Below are positions 13,201-25,652 of a stretch of 64,000 nt of DNA, one piece after another. The stretch spans positions 41,373-105,372 of the forward strand of contig JADLZK010008400.1 in the NCBI GenBank assembly GCA_015847255.1, read 5' to 3'. The notes under the pieces are model-generated. The model worked only from the letters and a program-made list of their open reading frames with translations, was not told the origin of the DNA and made no database searches. The position numbers and the translations under genes are program-made. The DNA is from Hyparrhenia diplandra (lineage: Eukaryota > Streptophyta > Magnoliopsida > Poales > Poaceae). Every line of letters begins with the position of its first letter. The stretch's first letter is position 1.

Positions 13201-13443
13201 AGAAACCCATCCCAGGGAAGAGAAGAAATCATGCAAAATTTACAATGCCATGGAGTAACGGAAAAGGGTAAGATAAATAGTTACTGTACCGTCTCTATGC
13301 GCCTTGTCGGTGAGCATCTTGGTGGCAACCACGCCATTGCTAAGGTCGAACATGTTGATCATCCTCCCCAGGCATCCCGGGAAGGGTGCGAGAACCTGAA
13401 GGTCCTGCTTCTTTCTGTGCCTCCTATCCTGAGCTCCTTTCAT
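10225..13443 (-). CDS. TRM-like/VARLMGL protein (DUF3741-DUF4378), frame broken three times
   Basis: Five coding exons: 13443-13290, 13147-13071, 12978-11219, 11113-10960 and 10872-10225, with GT-AG junctions; about 930 codons. The first exon carries the family start PFPGCLGRMINMFDLSNG. The third holds the VARLMGL motif near residue 125 and an EAKRLATDEKLLHSKEFQDA block. The last has the C-terminal DUF4378-like region (FFFDAVNEALTEI through MVCAVVLEDLVEETVVDL). TON1-recruiting-motif (TRM) and LONGIFOLIA proteins share this layout and act at cortical microtubules; that role is inherited from the family. The frame shifts by one extra base within 12640-12752, at a T5 run (12326-12330) and near 10607-10612. 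Flanking sequence in the shifted frames remains clearly conserved, so the changes are recent or are errors. An acceptor before 13443 implies a 5' UTR intron. Confidence 0.8.
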
Positions 13444-15660
13444 TCACAACTTGCTCCTGCAAATCAGAGTCATTACTCATCAGATTCCGTAATCACGTCG
13501 CCATCATGGTAGCAGTAACAGACATTTCAAAGTTGATTAAACCTTTTGAAGCCACAGATAGTGATTAGTGAGTGAGAGAAGAACCGGACAAAGGCAGGAG
13601 CGGAAGAACGGAACAAAAAACACAAATAAAACAACAACTGATCAGCTGCGTCCAAAAAGCGGCCTCGAGGCAGCTCGAGGAATCAACACGTGAAGCGCGA
13701 ACCCCCACACGCCTGGCTCCCCCGAGGACGAGAACAAATGCGATGCGGCCAAGGACGGACGACAGGGAACTATGATGATGGGAGAAGGGCGAACAGATCA
13801 CCACGAGAACTCATCATCACATTTCGATCGCCGGCACCCGGAAACGGCCACAAGAGAGCGGGGATAAAAAGATGCGCCCCGGGCGTGCAAAAGCTGCTGC
13901 GCCGCTGCGGCGCTCTCTCTCTCCGCCTGGCTGCCTTTCTCTTTCGATATGCTGGCTGCAAGGCTCCTCGACGCAGTAGCAATGTCTCTCCTCGCTTTGG
14001 CAGGAACTTGCACGCGAACGCACGCAGCGGAAACAGCAGAGGGAGGAAGGAAGAAGCTTTGGCAATGTCGCAACCACGACGGAAAAGGCGGGCGGGCGAT
14101 TTCGTACCCAGCAAACAAACCGAGGCGCCCGCCGTGTGCCCGCAGACGCGCCAAGAAAGCTGCGACGGCCGGAGCAGCAGCTAGCTTGGGGGAAAGGCGC
14201 CGGCCTTTTTGTTGCCCGCTCAACGGACGGACGGTGACGGACGCAGGGAAAGAGAAATGACCCGACCGAATCTCATCTCATCAGCGGTGAACCGAAGAAA
14301 TAAACAATAAATTCCATGCAGACGAGAGGGGATAGCGGCAGGAATGGCGTGATTGGGACGGGCGGCGCGGCGCAGAGGAGAGCAGAGGCGCATGTTACCT
14401 GGTCGGCGTAACGGAGCCGGGTGGCCGGCAACAACCGAATCGGTGAGGAGTAGGCGGGGACGCAGAGCCGTCGTTATCCCAGCAGCACCGAGCAGGAGAA
14501 GGAGGACAGTAGTGCGCAGCAATGGCACCGGAGGCAATGGGTGGCGGACGGAAAGGAAAAAGCCGGCGATGGCGCTGGTCCCCATGGATGCGGCAGGGCA
14601 GAGGTTGGGAGGAGAGAAGTAACTACGGGCCGGGGGGAATTAATTACTAGACTAGAGTGGGAGGTGAGCAGGTGACTGCGATTAGATCGGAGATTAAAAA
14701 AAAAGTGGAGGAGGAGCGGCCGTAATCCCAACAGAGGTCCAGCTCCAATGGGAAGCGCGGCTGAAAAGGCGATGGGGAGCGACAGTGACGGCGAACGGTC
14801 ACCTCCCTCCCCACCACCGGCACCACCCCGGATGAAGAGGGAGGTAGCTGCTCACCCAACCCAAACCAACCCCAAAATGGCAAAGCCCACCACCGTTGGT
14901 TCAGAAAGCAGTTAAGCATAGGAGGGTGGGTGGGTGAGCGACGGACCTGCACTGCAGCAGCTGCAAAAAGCCGCCGCCGCCGGCGGTGAGGTGGAGACGT
15001 GGCCGGACGCGCGGATCTAGCGCCTATCCCGCGGCGAGGGCGAGCAGAGCAGAGGTCCCGCGGCCGGCCGCCGGCCGGCGGCGCCTGACCTGTCCTCCTT
15101 GCTGCTGTCAGGTAGCAGCAGTTGGCCCGGCACGTCCGTAGAGTCAGAGGCAGAGCGGCCGCGCGCCGGTGACAGCAGGCCGGAGGTCGAGGGGAGACCA
15201 CCACGGTGGTGGCACCAGCGAGATCGTGGCGCTGTGCTGTGCTGTGGTAGAGCGTGGAGGCGGAGACAGGGCGGCAATGGCAGATATCGTGAGTAGGGAG
15301 GGATGGGGAGGCAAATGGCAAGTTGGGCAAGCGTGGTGGTGACTGGTGAGGAGAGTGCGCGATGGGCAATGGCGCACACGCTGCACACGGACGCACGGAA
15401 GGGGAGGGAGCTGGGTGAGTGAGTAGAGAAAGAGTAGGGGGAGGGAGGTCACGTGAAGCAGCACCATTAATGGGCCGCGGCACGCCACCCGCCTCTCTCT
15501 CTCTCTCTTGAGCTCGGGCCGGGGAATGAATGGAATCGCCGCGGAGTGGAGTGGACGGCGGAGGGGATGTCGTCGCCTTGTTCTCTCCTCTTCCTCTCCT
15601 CCTCTTTCGATTCCATCCACCCCCATCTGCTCTGCTCATGCGGTCATGCCTCATGCTCAT
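13444..15660 (-). promoter_or_regulatory. GC-rich leader and promoter region of the TRM-like gene
   Basis: A splice acceptor lies just before the start codon (about 13457), so an untranslated exon should sit upstream within this 2.2-kb GC-rich block. A CT run at about 15491-15509 reads as a GA repeat on the gene strand. Several long open frames exist on both strands, but they are mutually overlapping, rich in Arg, Pro and Ser, and without recognisable domains. They look like by-products of GC content. Confidence 0.45.
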
Positions 15661-17314
15661 CAAAAAAGATTAGATTGGATTAGATTAATCTCGCTGCAGT
15701 AGGCAGCAACGGGAGTAGATTACCGCTGCCTGCCCCTATTGTTTCATCAGGGTGGAAAATAGAGAGAATCTACTGTTTCCTTGCAGTAATAAAAATCGGG
15801 GTTGTTGCTCCTCGACCTTGCAGGGGAGGGAGGGATGCTCGGACTATCCATCCACCGCACGCATGTTTCTTTTTGGTCCTGATGACGCGCCATGTGCACG
15901 CGGCCGGCCGGCCGGCCTACTGCTCACAGTCAGTCAGTCAGCCCAGCCACAAGTTAAACTGACCGAGTGACCGACCAAGGTCCCTCATGCCTCTCCGCTC
16001 CGCTCCATGATTGCGGAAGGCCTTCTCATCATGCCATCCCCAGTTCCCGCCCTGCTCTATCTCATCTCGCGCTCGGGTGGACAGGGCACGGGGCACGTTC
16101 GTCCGCCACGCCTCTCCTTCCTTGATGCACCTTGCGCCTGCGTTCATGCCTTGCCTGCCAATGGCCTGGCGTGCCCGGCCGTCCGTACGTATTCTATCAT
16201 GTATCCTCCTGCTCCTGCATCATGCCATACACACACCAGCTGCCATGCGTGGCCGTGTGCACATGATCATTTCGTGCATTTCCAATACAAATAAATTTAC
16301 AGCCTCGACGGAAGGAAGGCAGGCAGGCTTGGTCTAAACATTTCTAACCCCAGCATGCACATATCATACGGCGGGGAATGGGACCCAACAGACCAGTGCA
16401 TGTACTGCTGGTACGTAGTAGTAGTAGTACTCCGTATACTAGTTACCGTGGGCTGAGCGGTTTTGCCCACCACTGTTTTGTTTTCTTCTCTGAATGCTCT
16501 GTATGTAGATTAAAACCATATAAAAGCCCTGTCAGATGAGCAAGCCCAGCCTTCATCAGGACTCAGGAGTTGATTATGGATGCAGCAGCCAGCAGGCAGC
16601 GGCAGCTGCTGCTTCTCCATGGACCATGGACCATGGTGAGTGGAGTGGCGTGTTGAGTGGGCGGCCAACCAAAGCTGACGGGGATGCACGAGACTGAACA
16701 CATTACCATACGGCACGGAACACCCCCATTGATGAAGCAATATCAGCGAGGGGATATGGTGCACATGCATGCAGCTGTAGCCTGCATGCCAGGCCACCGC
16801 GAGAGTCTTCCTTCCTTTGCTGCTCTCTCTCGGTACAAGACAACCACTTGGGGATTTTAGGGATGGGATGGATATAGGCCTTGTTTAGATGGCAAATTTT
16901 TAGTAGCATCCATTCCATTTCAAAAACTCAAAAAAAATCGCCTCGCTCTTCTAAACTTATTCAATTTTTTTATTCATCTAAACATGCACCATGCAGCAGC
17001 AGCAGCAGTTTTGCCAATTTAAGGCAGCAGTACAACGGACTGACTGTTCACCCTTTACTTGCCACTTTAAATGACAACAGCACACACACACACTTGACAC
17101 TCCACATTCCATTGCTGCTCGCAGTCGCAGCACGGCACGGTACAATTGCAGTGCAATCTATGCTCATAAATTGGGATCGGAGGCGTCTGCGTCTTCCGGG
17201 GCGCGCACGGCCGTTATGGCAAGGCACCAACGTACTGCCCGTCGCCTCGGAAGTATAGTACAGTACATCCTCCGTCCGGCTCCGGCTCCGGCTCCGGCGT
17301 GCCCTGCTGCGTCG
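15661..17314. other. Intergenic, no supported gene
   Basis: This DNA lies between the TRM-like leader and the 3' end of CLASP. It is of mixed composition with short GGCC, CATG and CA repeats. It contains one short hAT-like MITE. The GGCTCC repeat at about 17279-17296 lies directly downstream of the CLASP stop and is probably in its 3' UTR. Confidence 0.5.
16877..16990. mobile_element. Short hAT-like MITE
   Basis: The left end reads GGCCTTGTTTAGATGG, and the right end TTCATCTAAACATGCACC is its imperfect inverse. This GGCCTTGTTTAG terminus is common in grass MITEs. The interior is about 80 bp and non-coding. Confidence 0.55.
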
Positions 17315-20300
17315 TCAGCCGTCCGCCGCAACCGCAATCAATCTTGCCTGGGACAGACGGCTGGCGTAGGTGGTTACCAGCTGCAGCTGCGCGCTGTCCA
17401 GGCCTTCCAGGTAAGGCAGAAGCGGAGGACCCAGCTTCAGGTATGCGTCCACCACGCACACCATCGCAGCCTGATTCATGAGAAACACCACATGTCATCA
17501 TTTTTGATTCATCAGGGGCGAGCAAATGCACATCTTAATTTGCAGCAAATACAAGACTAGTCAGCTGATGACGGATCCTGGTTTCTTTCTTCTATTGGTG
17601 AAAGGTGGTTGGCGATGGTGGATTCAGATTCGGTCATGCAAATATGTATGCTTACTGACTACTACATGGAAACCAGCAAGTATAGCATGAATATGCAGAC
17701 TGACTACATGGAAACCAGCAGGCATGGTCCACTAGTCTGGTGCTTACATGCATGACCTCTATCTTGACTGGATCCGATGATCCCAATAAAGCTACCCCTC
17801 CATGCAACTGGCTGGCCTCTGCTCAGTAAAGAGGGATCTGGCCCCGGTGTAACCGAAAGGAACAGACCAAACATGTGCGGAAGAAATGCTACTGAAAATT
17901 TATGCTTCTCTGAACACATTGAAATTTTCTGAACACATATTGAATCTACCCCCCATGGACAGCAAGGCATGATTATTACGATTTTTATTGTCGCCCCCCC
18001 ACAGTCCATTACGTCAATAAGAGTCTTCTTGCCCGTGGAGTGGACCCTTGCATGAACAGATCAAGTTGACCATTTTGTACCGGCCTTCTTCAAGCCGATT
18101 GGTACTGCAACTCTTAGGTGCTGTGCTGCTACTCAATTTATTATGGTTTTCTTCACACATTGAATACAGAATTCTTATTTGATGATTTGCCTGGCCAACA
18201 TTGTTCAATAACGATCTTCTAATGCAACTTGTATGTTGTACTAGCCTAAATAATTGACCTATAATAACTGACCTTTTACTCTTTTACCAGAAAAAATAAT
18301 TTGGAGGAGATGAAAAACAAGAACTAATTTCAGGGAAAAAAAGTGAGCGATCTTAGAGGACTGGAATATGTAAATCAAAATCAAAGCAGGGGCTCGATTA
18401 ACCTTGCGGACATATGGACTGCGGTTTTCGGAAGCATCCAGGAGCGCAGGAAGAAACGTTGACAAATGAGCCATCAGGTTGTCCTCTGATAATCGGATTA
18501 CAAGCTGAAACAAAGGAAGGAAGAACAATGAGTATCCAATTTGGGATACACATGCTAGCTGTATGCCTCACCTAACTCATAACACGGGTCAAAGTAAGAC
18601 GATGAGCTGTACACATGCATGCAGCTAAATGCTAGTTGACTCTCAGTTACAAGCCATGAATGAATATGTTAAAGCTAAAATTTAGGATTATAACACTAGT
18701 TTCCTGACGATTGCAAAAAAAAAGGCACTAGTTTCCTAACTGATTTTGCAAACATGATAAGCACACAATTTACACAACGAAATTTGGTGTGCTGATTACC
18801 TTGCTCAAACTATTGATGCTTACAATAAGAATTTTCTCATCCTGGCTGGCCAACTGAGAAGCAATGACCTGCATGTTTGCATGAGGAATGTAAGATTACT
18901 TACAAATGGTAAACGATAGTGAAGGGGAAAACAGCAACAGGCCGTTCAAGGCCTCTATCCATGAGATTCAGTTCGTAAGGTAACCACAGCTATAACACTT
19001 GTTTTGAAAGAAAACAGCTATAACATAACAAAAAATGCAAAACAAGCATACCCCAAGGCATCTCAGTGGGTCAAATTGAGTGACCACAGTTGTCAAGCAG
19101 ATATGGGCCTGATTTACAACCTGCAGCGACAGTGACATAAAGGCATCAGATGCCAACTTTATGGTTGATTGGTTGCATCAGCAAATGCGAGCTGAACCAA
19201 GCACTGCAAGTGTATTACCTTCAAGGCACCGTCTTTGGTTACATGCAGCAGCTTAACTATAAGGAGTTCAACACAATTCTCCATCGCCTTTCGCTGGAGC
19301 AAGGTAAAGGGTCGTTATCATGGAAAATGGTATCCAATAATGGCACATGTAGATGTACTATGTAGGAAACAAACAACTAGTCACTGCTAACGAATTTCAG
19401 AAAAAGCTTACGTTTTTTTCAAGAATTTCAACCAACAGAGAAAGCGCAAGCTCTCTTGTGGGTACATTTGGATCATCGAGCATCTCAAGAAGGGAAGAAG
19501 ACATCTGGTGTAAATTCTGAAAACGAGTGCAAGATGAGGTGATGTCCAGCAAAATAACCAGGGGAGGAGAAATACCCCTGAAAGAAAAATGATATTGAGG
19601 TGATTACAACATATGAAACAAGAATAGCCCGTCAAAATAACCTAACCTTGGTGGGCACTGAGTTTCCATTCGTCTCAGAATCTTGTTCCAATTGACTCAC
19701 TGCCTCCTGTTAATAGAAAATGAAAAATCCATTACCGAACTTTGTAAAAGAAAGCTTAGAAGACACTTACAGCATGCAACTGCAGAAAGATAACAATCTA
19801 AATAGTACTCCCTCAACTCCAAATTATAAGTCGTTGGGGGTTTTCTAGATAGATTTTTCTATGAATTTAGATGTACACTATGTCTAGATATATAATAAAA
19901 ACTATTTTAAGAGAGAGAGATGACTGGGAAATTGTATCTAAAAAACAGACTGGGAAATGCTTACCCCATGATCCTGGCAGTCATTCCCCATCCTCATAAC
20001 TTTGTTTTTTCGGGTATTTATGTGCAGTTCATTATCATTTGGTTCATCAAATATCTTTGTACTCCGACTGCCCCTGCTTGCACTCTGAACTAAGTTATCT
20101 GATATCACATCACATTAAAATCACTTCTTCTCGGGAGATCATTCTTTGACCTCACGGTACAAGACATCTTGTCCATCATTTCAGCTTTGTGACCATAAGA
20201 TCCATTAGGAGTTTCAAACTCAATCCTTTCAGTATGGTGCTCCTGGACGCCCAAAGATATTTTTGGGAGACACTGGAGTGCTGAACTGAAACAATCATCA

Positions 20301-23300
20301 GTCTTAACAGAATTAGATTGATATGCTGGATGCAGTGGTGATTTAACAGATTGATATGAGGGATGCAGTGGTGACTTAGCATATTTATATGCAGAATCAA
20401 GTGGTGATTTAGCAGATCGAGGATGGAGTGGTGATTTAGAAGATCGATAAGCAGGATGCAGGGGTGATTTTGCAGATTGAGATCCAGGATGAAGTGGTGA
20501 TTTAGCACTGAAACCATCAAAATGCTTATGCCTCTTTTGTTTCAAGAACTCTTCCAAGTCACTTTCTATTGTAGGTATTAATTGCGTCATTGCCCGTCTT
20601 AGCCGCTTTTGTTCTTCCATTGACAAAGTGACCAAAAAAGCTTAACATGGATTCAGGGTCATAATGAGAATAAATAGATGAGAAACCAACCACTGTAGCC
20701 TCCTTCAGTTTTTTGTTTTTATCATTAAACAAAAGGGCAAGCTTTTCCCAACCATGGCTTAAGGAAACTGCTGCTAGAGTAGCTTTCAGAATTGACTTGG
20801 CATTTTACAAAAGAGGCATTTGCAAGCTCAAGAACTGCAAGTTTTGACTTGGGAGATTTCTGCTCATCTAGCGAACGAAGTAAGGCGGGTAAAAGAGAAT
20901 CAATGGGATAACTTTCATTTGCATGTTTCAAAATTGCCAAGCACTGCTGCTTGATAGATTCCTTTGGATCATTTAACCGAGAGATAATACGGGGCAATGT
21001 CTTGTCGAGATAATGTTCAAAAGGCTTCTTGAAAGCTGGCATGATCTCAGCTAGTGATGAGAGAGCGGCCTGTGCCACTTTGTGATGGGGATCATCCAGA
21101 TATCGACAGACAAGCCTCATAACCTTCTCAAAATTTTGTGCAACTTCCTGAATGCTTTTTGATCCACGTTCTAGCAAACACTGCCTTAAGAAACTGAATG
21201 CATATACCTTCATCATCATCCAGTCTGATCTTGGGTTAAGACCTAAAGAAAGTGCCTCTGTAAGAGATGAGGGCACATCCATGTTATTGACCATTTCTCC
21301 CAAAATGAGTTGCTTCTCATGTATATCACTTTTGGTACTGGCATAAAACCAATTTGTCATCTGCTTGCTCAAGAGAGGTCGCCGGAAGTTAGGGGTGTAA
21401 CTACCACGTGGCACTTAGAAACAGCAACCTTCTTATGAGTTCCTACTTTTCCACTTGATCCAGCATCAGAGCTTACTTCAACAGGATTTTCCTTTAGCAA
21501 GTTCCCTGGGCCTTTCGAGTTAACTGCAGGTGACAGGCATGTCAATTCAGAAGGATCTTCTCGTGCTTGAACTTGCTGAGTTATTGGTTCAGCATTCAAC
21601 CTGCATTCAGCCTTATCTTGAACAACTGTTACAACAGCTGCATCATTCAGTGACATTTCTGAATGTGCTTCTATGGCAATGGGAGTGGCAGTTGGTGGGT
21701 CACGAGCTGATGAATTGACACCTGCACTGTTGCCTGAATTTATGCGATAAATTGATCAGAGGACCTAATATTTCCAGTTAAACAAATTAAAAAAAGTGTT
21801 TACAGGTAATGATAAATTTTGTTTTTTCATGACAGGTACCTGAATCGTATTTCTCAGTATCTATGTCTGTAGTTTCTATTTTTCTTAATGTGATCTTATC
21901 CTCAAAAGAATTTCCAGTAGTAAAAGTTTCATCCTTATTGCCTTCATCTAGGCCTTTTGAGGTCATATCATCACACTGGAGGGATAGTCTGTCTGATGGT
22001 TGCAGGTCTCCAGAAGAAAATGATGTCCCAGAATCGACATTAACAACTTTATCTATTACGGCTGGAACGAAAGAACTTGGTTGAATCTGCCTTAATTTAA
22101 CTGGAGGAAGATGCCTTTGAGGTGTCTCAGCATCTTCATCATCTATCATCTACATAAAACAATGTTTACATGATTAGATGATTAAATATGTCTGATAATT
22201 TACTCAACGCACGATAAGCTTAAGGAAATACTTTCTGTCTGGATGGTTCAAAAGATGAGTACAGCTGATGTGAACGGTCAGGCCAAATCCTTGAGAACAT
22301 CCTGTAGCATGCCCTTGCGCTTGATCGGACCTTGGAATTAGAAAAGAGCAGAATAAATCAGAGGACTTTTGACTTCCACAATGGAAAGACAAGAAGTTGA
22401 GGACTGCAACAACTATAGGTTCTTCATAAGCATCTTTCAGTTGACAGTGTCCACATAACCCAGGACTAACCAAAAAAATAGGACAAACTGACTAATGCAC
22501 TGTTTTATTTTGTGAGGGGAACAAATGAACTAACTTTAGACAAGACTTCCCTCTTAAGACTTTAGGAGTGATCAAAGATCTGCAACTTAGAAGAAACTAT
22601 AACAGTCAAGGTTTTCCTTTTGCCTCACATAGAGCTTATATTGATAATAATTCAGGGCTACTCAGCCTTGACAATTAATGGGCTAGTCAACTTTATGCTT
22701 TAATGAATCTATGGAGTATGTAACACCTAATGGAAGTCTTTTACAAGAAAACACTAAAATGTGCTCCAAATTTACAAGAGGAAGAGATGGCCTTATCCTA
22801 GTCAAACTTCTAACCGGCAATCCTCTCAGGAAATAACAAGAAACAGAATGAATGAATGACACAATGTAAATACCTCAGTAGTTGCATCTGCTATACAGCA
22901 TTTTATAAGGTCTTCATACAGGTCAGCTGATCTCTGTATTTCTGGAGTATCAACCCAGTACTCTAACATTAGCATTGCATATTCACAACACCTGCAATTG
23001 AGGAAAACCTTTTTTTACCTCCCATCAAGTATTATCTGTCGCAATACCATATCGGTGTTTCTCGTACCTGGCACGAAGAACAGCACTTCTATCATTCTTT
23101 GCAAATTCAATAATCCTTGGTAGTATACGAGCCACCTTGCAGTTCCTTAACATCTGTGCATAGAGAGAGCAAGAATCAAACAAGATGAAATCAAAATCGC
23201 CAGAGCTAGCACTTTAGCATGTATACCTCTTTTATACAGTTATCAGCAGACTCAGCAATTACAGAGATGGTGATCACGACATTCTTAAGAAGGACCTGTA

Positions 23301-25652
23301 GATTTAAGTAAAGACAAGGTCAATTCAGATACATCAGCCTGACACTGTAAGCTGCTAGCAATGGATGCATAGAGAGAAAGCGACATCCTACCGGAATAAG
23401 CAGCTCTGCATATGGCTCAAAGTCACGTAGGAGCTCTTTTGATAGGAAGTTTAACAAATGGCATGCCTATTAGTATCCAAATACAAGAAAACATTTCAGC
23501 AAGTGCCCAAAAAGGACCAAATATGACATGTTCTATTTGGTAGAATATTTGACAGCCACACAGGAGGTCTGTTTTTGGGTCAAACAAATCTAACAATGTA
23601 CTATCATTGCAATTTTGTTGATCTGCAGATCGGATTACAGTACATGTAATTATGTAAGCAGAATTCTCTTTCCTCCATCAACGAAAGAAAGTTGCATTGC
23701 AAACATTAAACTACAAGTGACTGAACCTGTTTTACAACGCTTGATCTCCTATCCAGAAGCTGAGTTATTAGAGGAGTCACGAGCTGTTTTAGGAGCATGG
23801 GGAAGGCTGAATAGTCTGCAGCACCTGGCACAAATATGAAATAAAAAAGGATCTCAGAAGAAATTATACACTTCTTCAACTACGAAATGTAAATTTTTAT
23901 GTGTACAGTAAATCCAACATAAAAAAGTATTCAGGAACCTCCAAGCACTAAACCCTCCACTCTTTTGCATTGCAGTTATCCGGATTGACCACTCATTATC
24001 TGGCTGCAGAGTAGATACTACTTTTTCTATCTCCCTTAGTAGGTCCTTCTCAGAGAAAACCTTTATAGGTTCGACTAACTTCCTTGTAATATCTCCTTCT
24101 CCTGCAACAAAAAGGGATGACAAAAAGGAACTGGTAAGGTAAGATAGAAAAGCAACTACATACGTGCACCAGTACCCTACATTTGGGGTACAGAACCAGC
24201 CAATTCGCTCAATCTCACATATTCAATATGATATTCGATTCGTCTATCGGAAGTATTATCATTACGTTTTTTCAGCACTACTATGTATATCATGGATTGA
24301 CTTAAAAAGGATATTTAAGAATGAATGAATTTACAAATTTCTGATGTATAAATCCATACAGGGCTCTTGTTGGACATAGAACACAAGCCCAATATACCTG
24401 AAAGAAGTGAGATATCTCGTGTGCTGATCTTCTCTTTGGAATTTTTTCTTGCTTGACTGGTATTAGAAGATTCCATTTCGATTGTCGTATAGTGAACATG
24501 TTGGTCATCTGGCATGCAGGAATTTGGCTCTGTATTTTCCTTTCTTGCATTCATCTCCTTCATCTGCAACATCAAACAACCATAGCAACGAGGTCCATAA
24601 CTTTCGAGCACATAATTAATTAATTATTAAACTGCAATTTCTATAGTTCTCCAAAATCTCTGTGGACTGTCATTTAGTGAGATTTATTAAACACTAATAT
24701 TAGCTATGTGTCTGTGGCGTGGCCTTGGCTGCATTCTTGCACATAAACTCTCTTTTTCCTTTGTTGAAAGGCAGAGCTCCTGCTACGTATTATGTTAATA
24801 AAAATATTTATGAAACACAACTTAATTCAATACTCAAGGTAACAACTGTTTTCTGGGATTTATGACAAATACTTGTATTATACTAGAGCCGTTTCATAAC
24901 TATGAATAAGACCAATAATAATCCCTGTATGAATTTGGAACATATAAAGTAGATTTTACAAAGTCAAAAAATAGTAAAATCTTAAGGAAAGTGTGAGACA
25001 ACACCAGAAGATTTCTTAACCAAGTAAATTGCATAATGTGCTATTTAATTATACACTGTGCATAAATACTTATCATCATACATAACGGTCCACGGAAAAT
25101 TCGTTTTATTTCCTAATCCTTGGGTTATGCCAACCTCACAAAGTTTGGGCTAATTAATTCCGAACAATGAACTGAGAACCCCATGGCCACGGCTACAAAC
25201 GTACTGTAACAAACTAGTAGCTAGATGAATAATTTGAGTACTAGTAGTACGATCTCCAGGAGCAAATAGGAGTGAACAGAATCGAAAACAGCAGCGGCCC
25301 GCAATACCTCCATGAGCAGCACGAGGTACCTCCTCGCAGCCTCCCGCACGCCCGCGTGTCCGTCGCCGAGGCGCGCGACGACCAGCGGCGCGAGCCCATC
25401 GGCATGGCGGCGCATCGCGCCCCCTACCCCTGCAGCACAGAGCGCCTCGAGCGCCTCGCGCGCGGCCCCAACGTCGGCGTCGGCGTCGCCGTCACCGCCG
25501 CCGCCTGGGCGGAGGAGGCCGACGCAGCACTCGGCTAGCGCGGCCGCGCCGGCGGCGTCGAGCTCCATTAACTCCTCCGCCGCCGCCGCCACCGGCACCG
25601 GCGCTAGCTCCCGCAGCCGCGCCACGGCGGCGGGCACTGCCATCGCACTCAC
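17315..25652 (-). CDS. CLASP: CLASP (CLIP-associated protein), microtubule-associated; frame broken
   Basis: Eighteen coding exons: 25652-25308, 24563-24398, 24101-23939, 23824-23727, 23466-23392, 23295-23227, 23153-23068, 22991-22874, 22330-22232, 22149-21840, 21733-19965, 19706-19647, 19516-19412, 19293-19219, 19120-19052, 18868-18800, 18504-18403 and 17470-17315; about 1310 codons. TOG/HEAT blocks match plant CLASP: VEPIKVFSEKDLLREIEK, ITQLLDRRSSVVKQACHLL, SADNCIKEMLRNCKVARILP, YLDDPHHKVAQAALSSLAE, DSLLPALLRSLDEQKSPKSK, and the C-terminal LPYLEGLDSAQLQLVTTYA. CLASP stabilises microtubules in the cell cortex. Exon 1 joins directly to a linker exon, so about 100 residues of the first TOG region seen in Arabidopsis are missing. 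Indels break the frame at 23963-23966, 21415-21416, 20743-20746, 20634-20639 and 20105-20114. The two other ATGs near the start leave the exact initiation site open. Confidence 0.88.
19805..19910. mobile_element. Stowaway-like MITE fragment in a CLASP intron
   Basis: The left terminus reads TACTCCCTCAACTCCAAATT, followed by the usual AT-rich body. No matching right terminus is visible before the next exon, so the copy is 3'-truncated. It lies between the CLASP exons at 19706-19647 and 21733-19965. Confidence 0.5.
20318..20509 (-). repeat. 33-bp coding minisatellite (KSPLHP peptide repeat) in CLASP
   Basis: Six tandem units encode SAKSPLHPGSQ-like peptides: five of 11 residues and one of 9, all in one frame. 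Variants are SAKSPLHPAYR, SSKSPLHPR, SAKSPLDSAYK, YAKSPLHPSYQ and SVKSPLHPAYQ. The array lies in the disordered linker after the KRHKHFDGF segment, before the C-terminal TOG domain. Each unit has a Ser-Pro dipeptide. Confidence 0.9.

Noticed and set aside
13690..15663. Many long open frames on both strands, up to 338 codons
   Set aside because: They overlap each other in the GC-rich leader of the TRM-like gene, are rich in Arg, Pro and Ser, and show no domain or sensible splice pattern.
20176..20520. His/Leu-rich 114-codon frame
   Set aside because: It is the shifted-frame shadow of the CLASP KSPLHP repeat.
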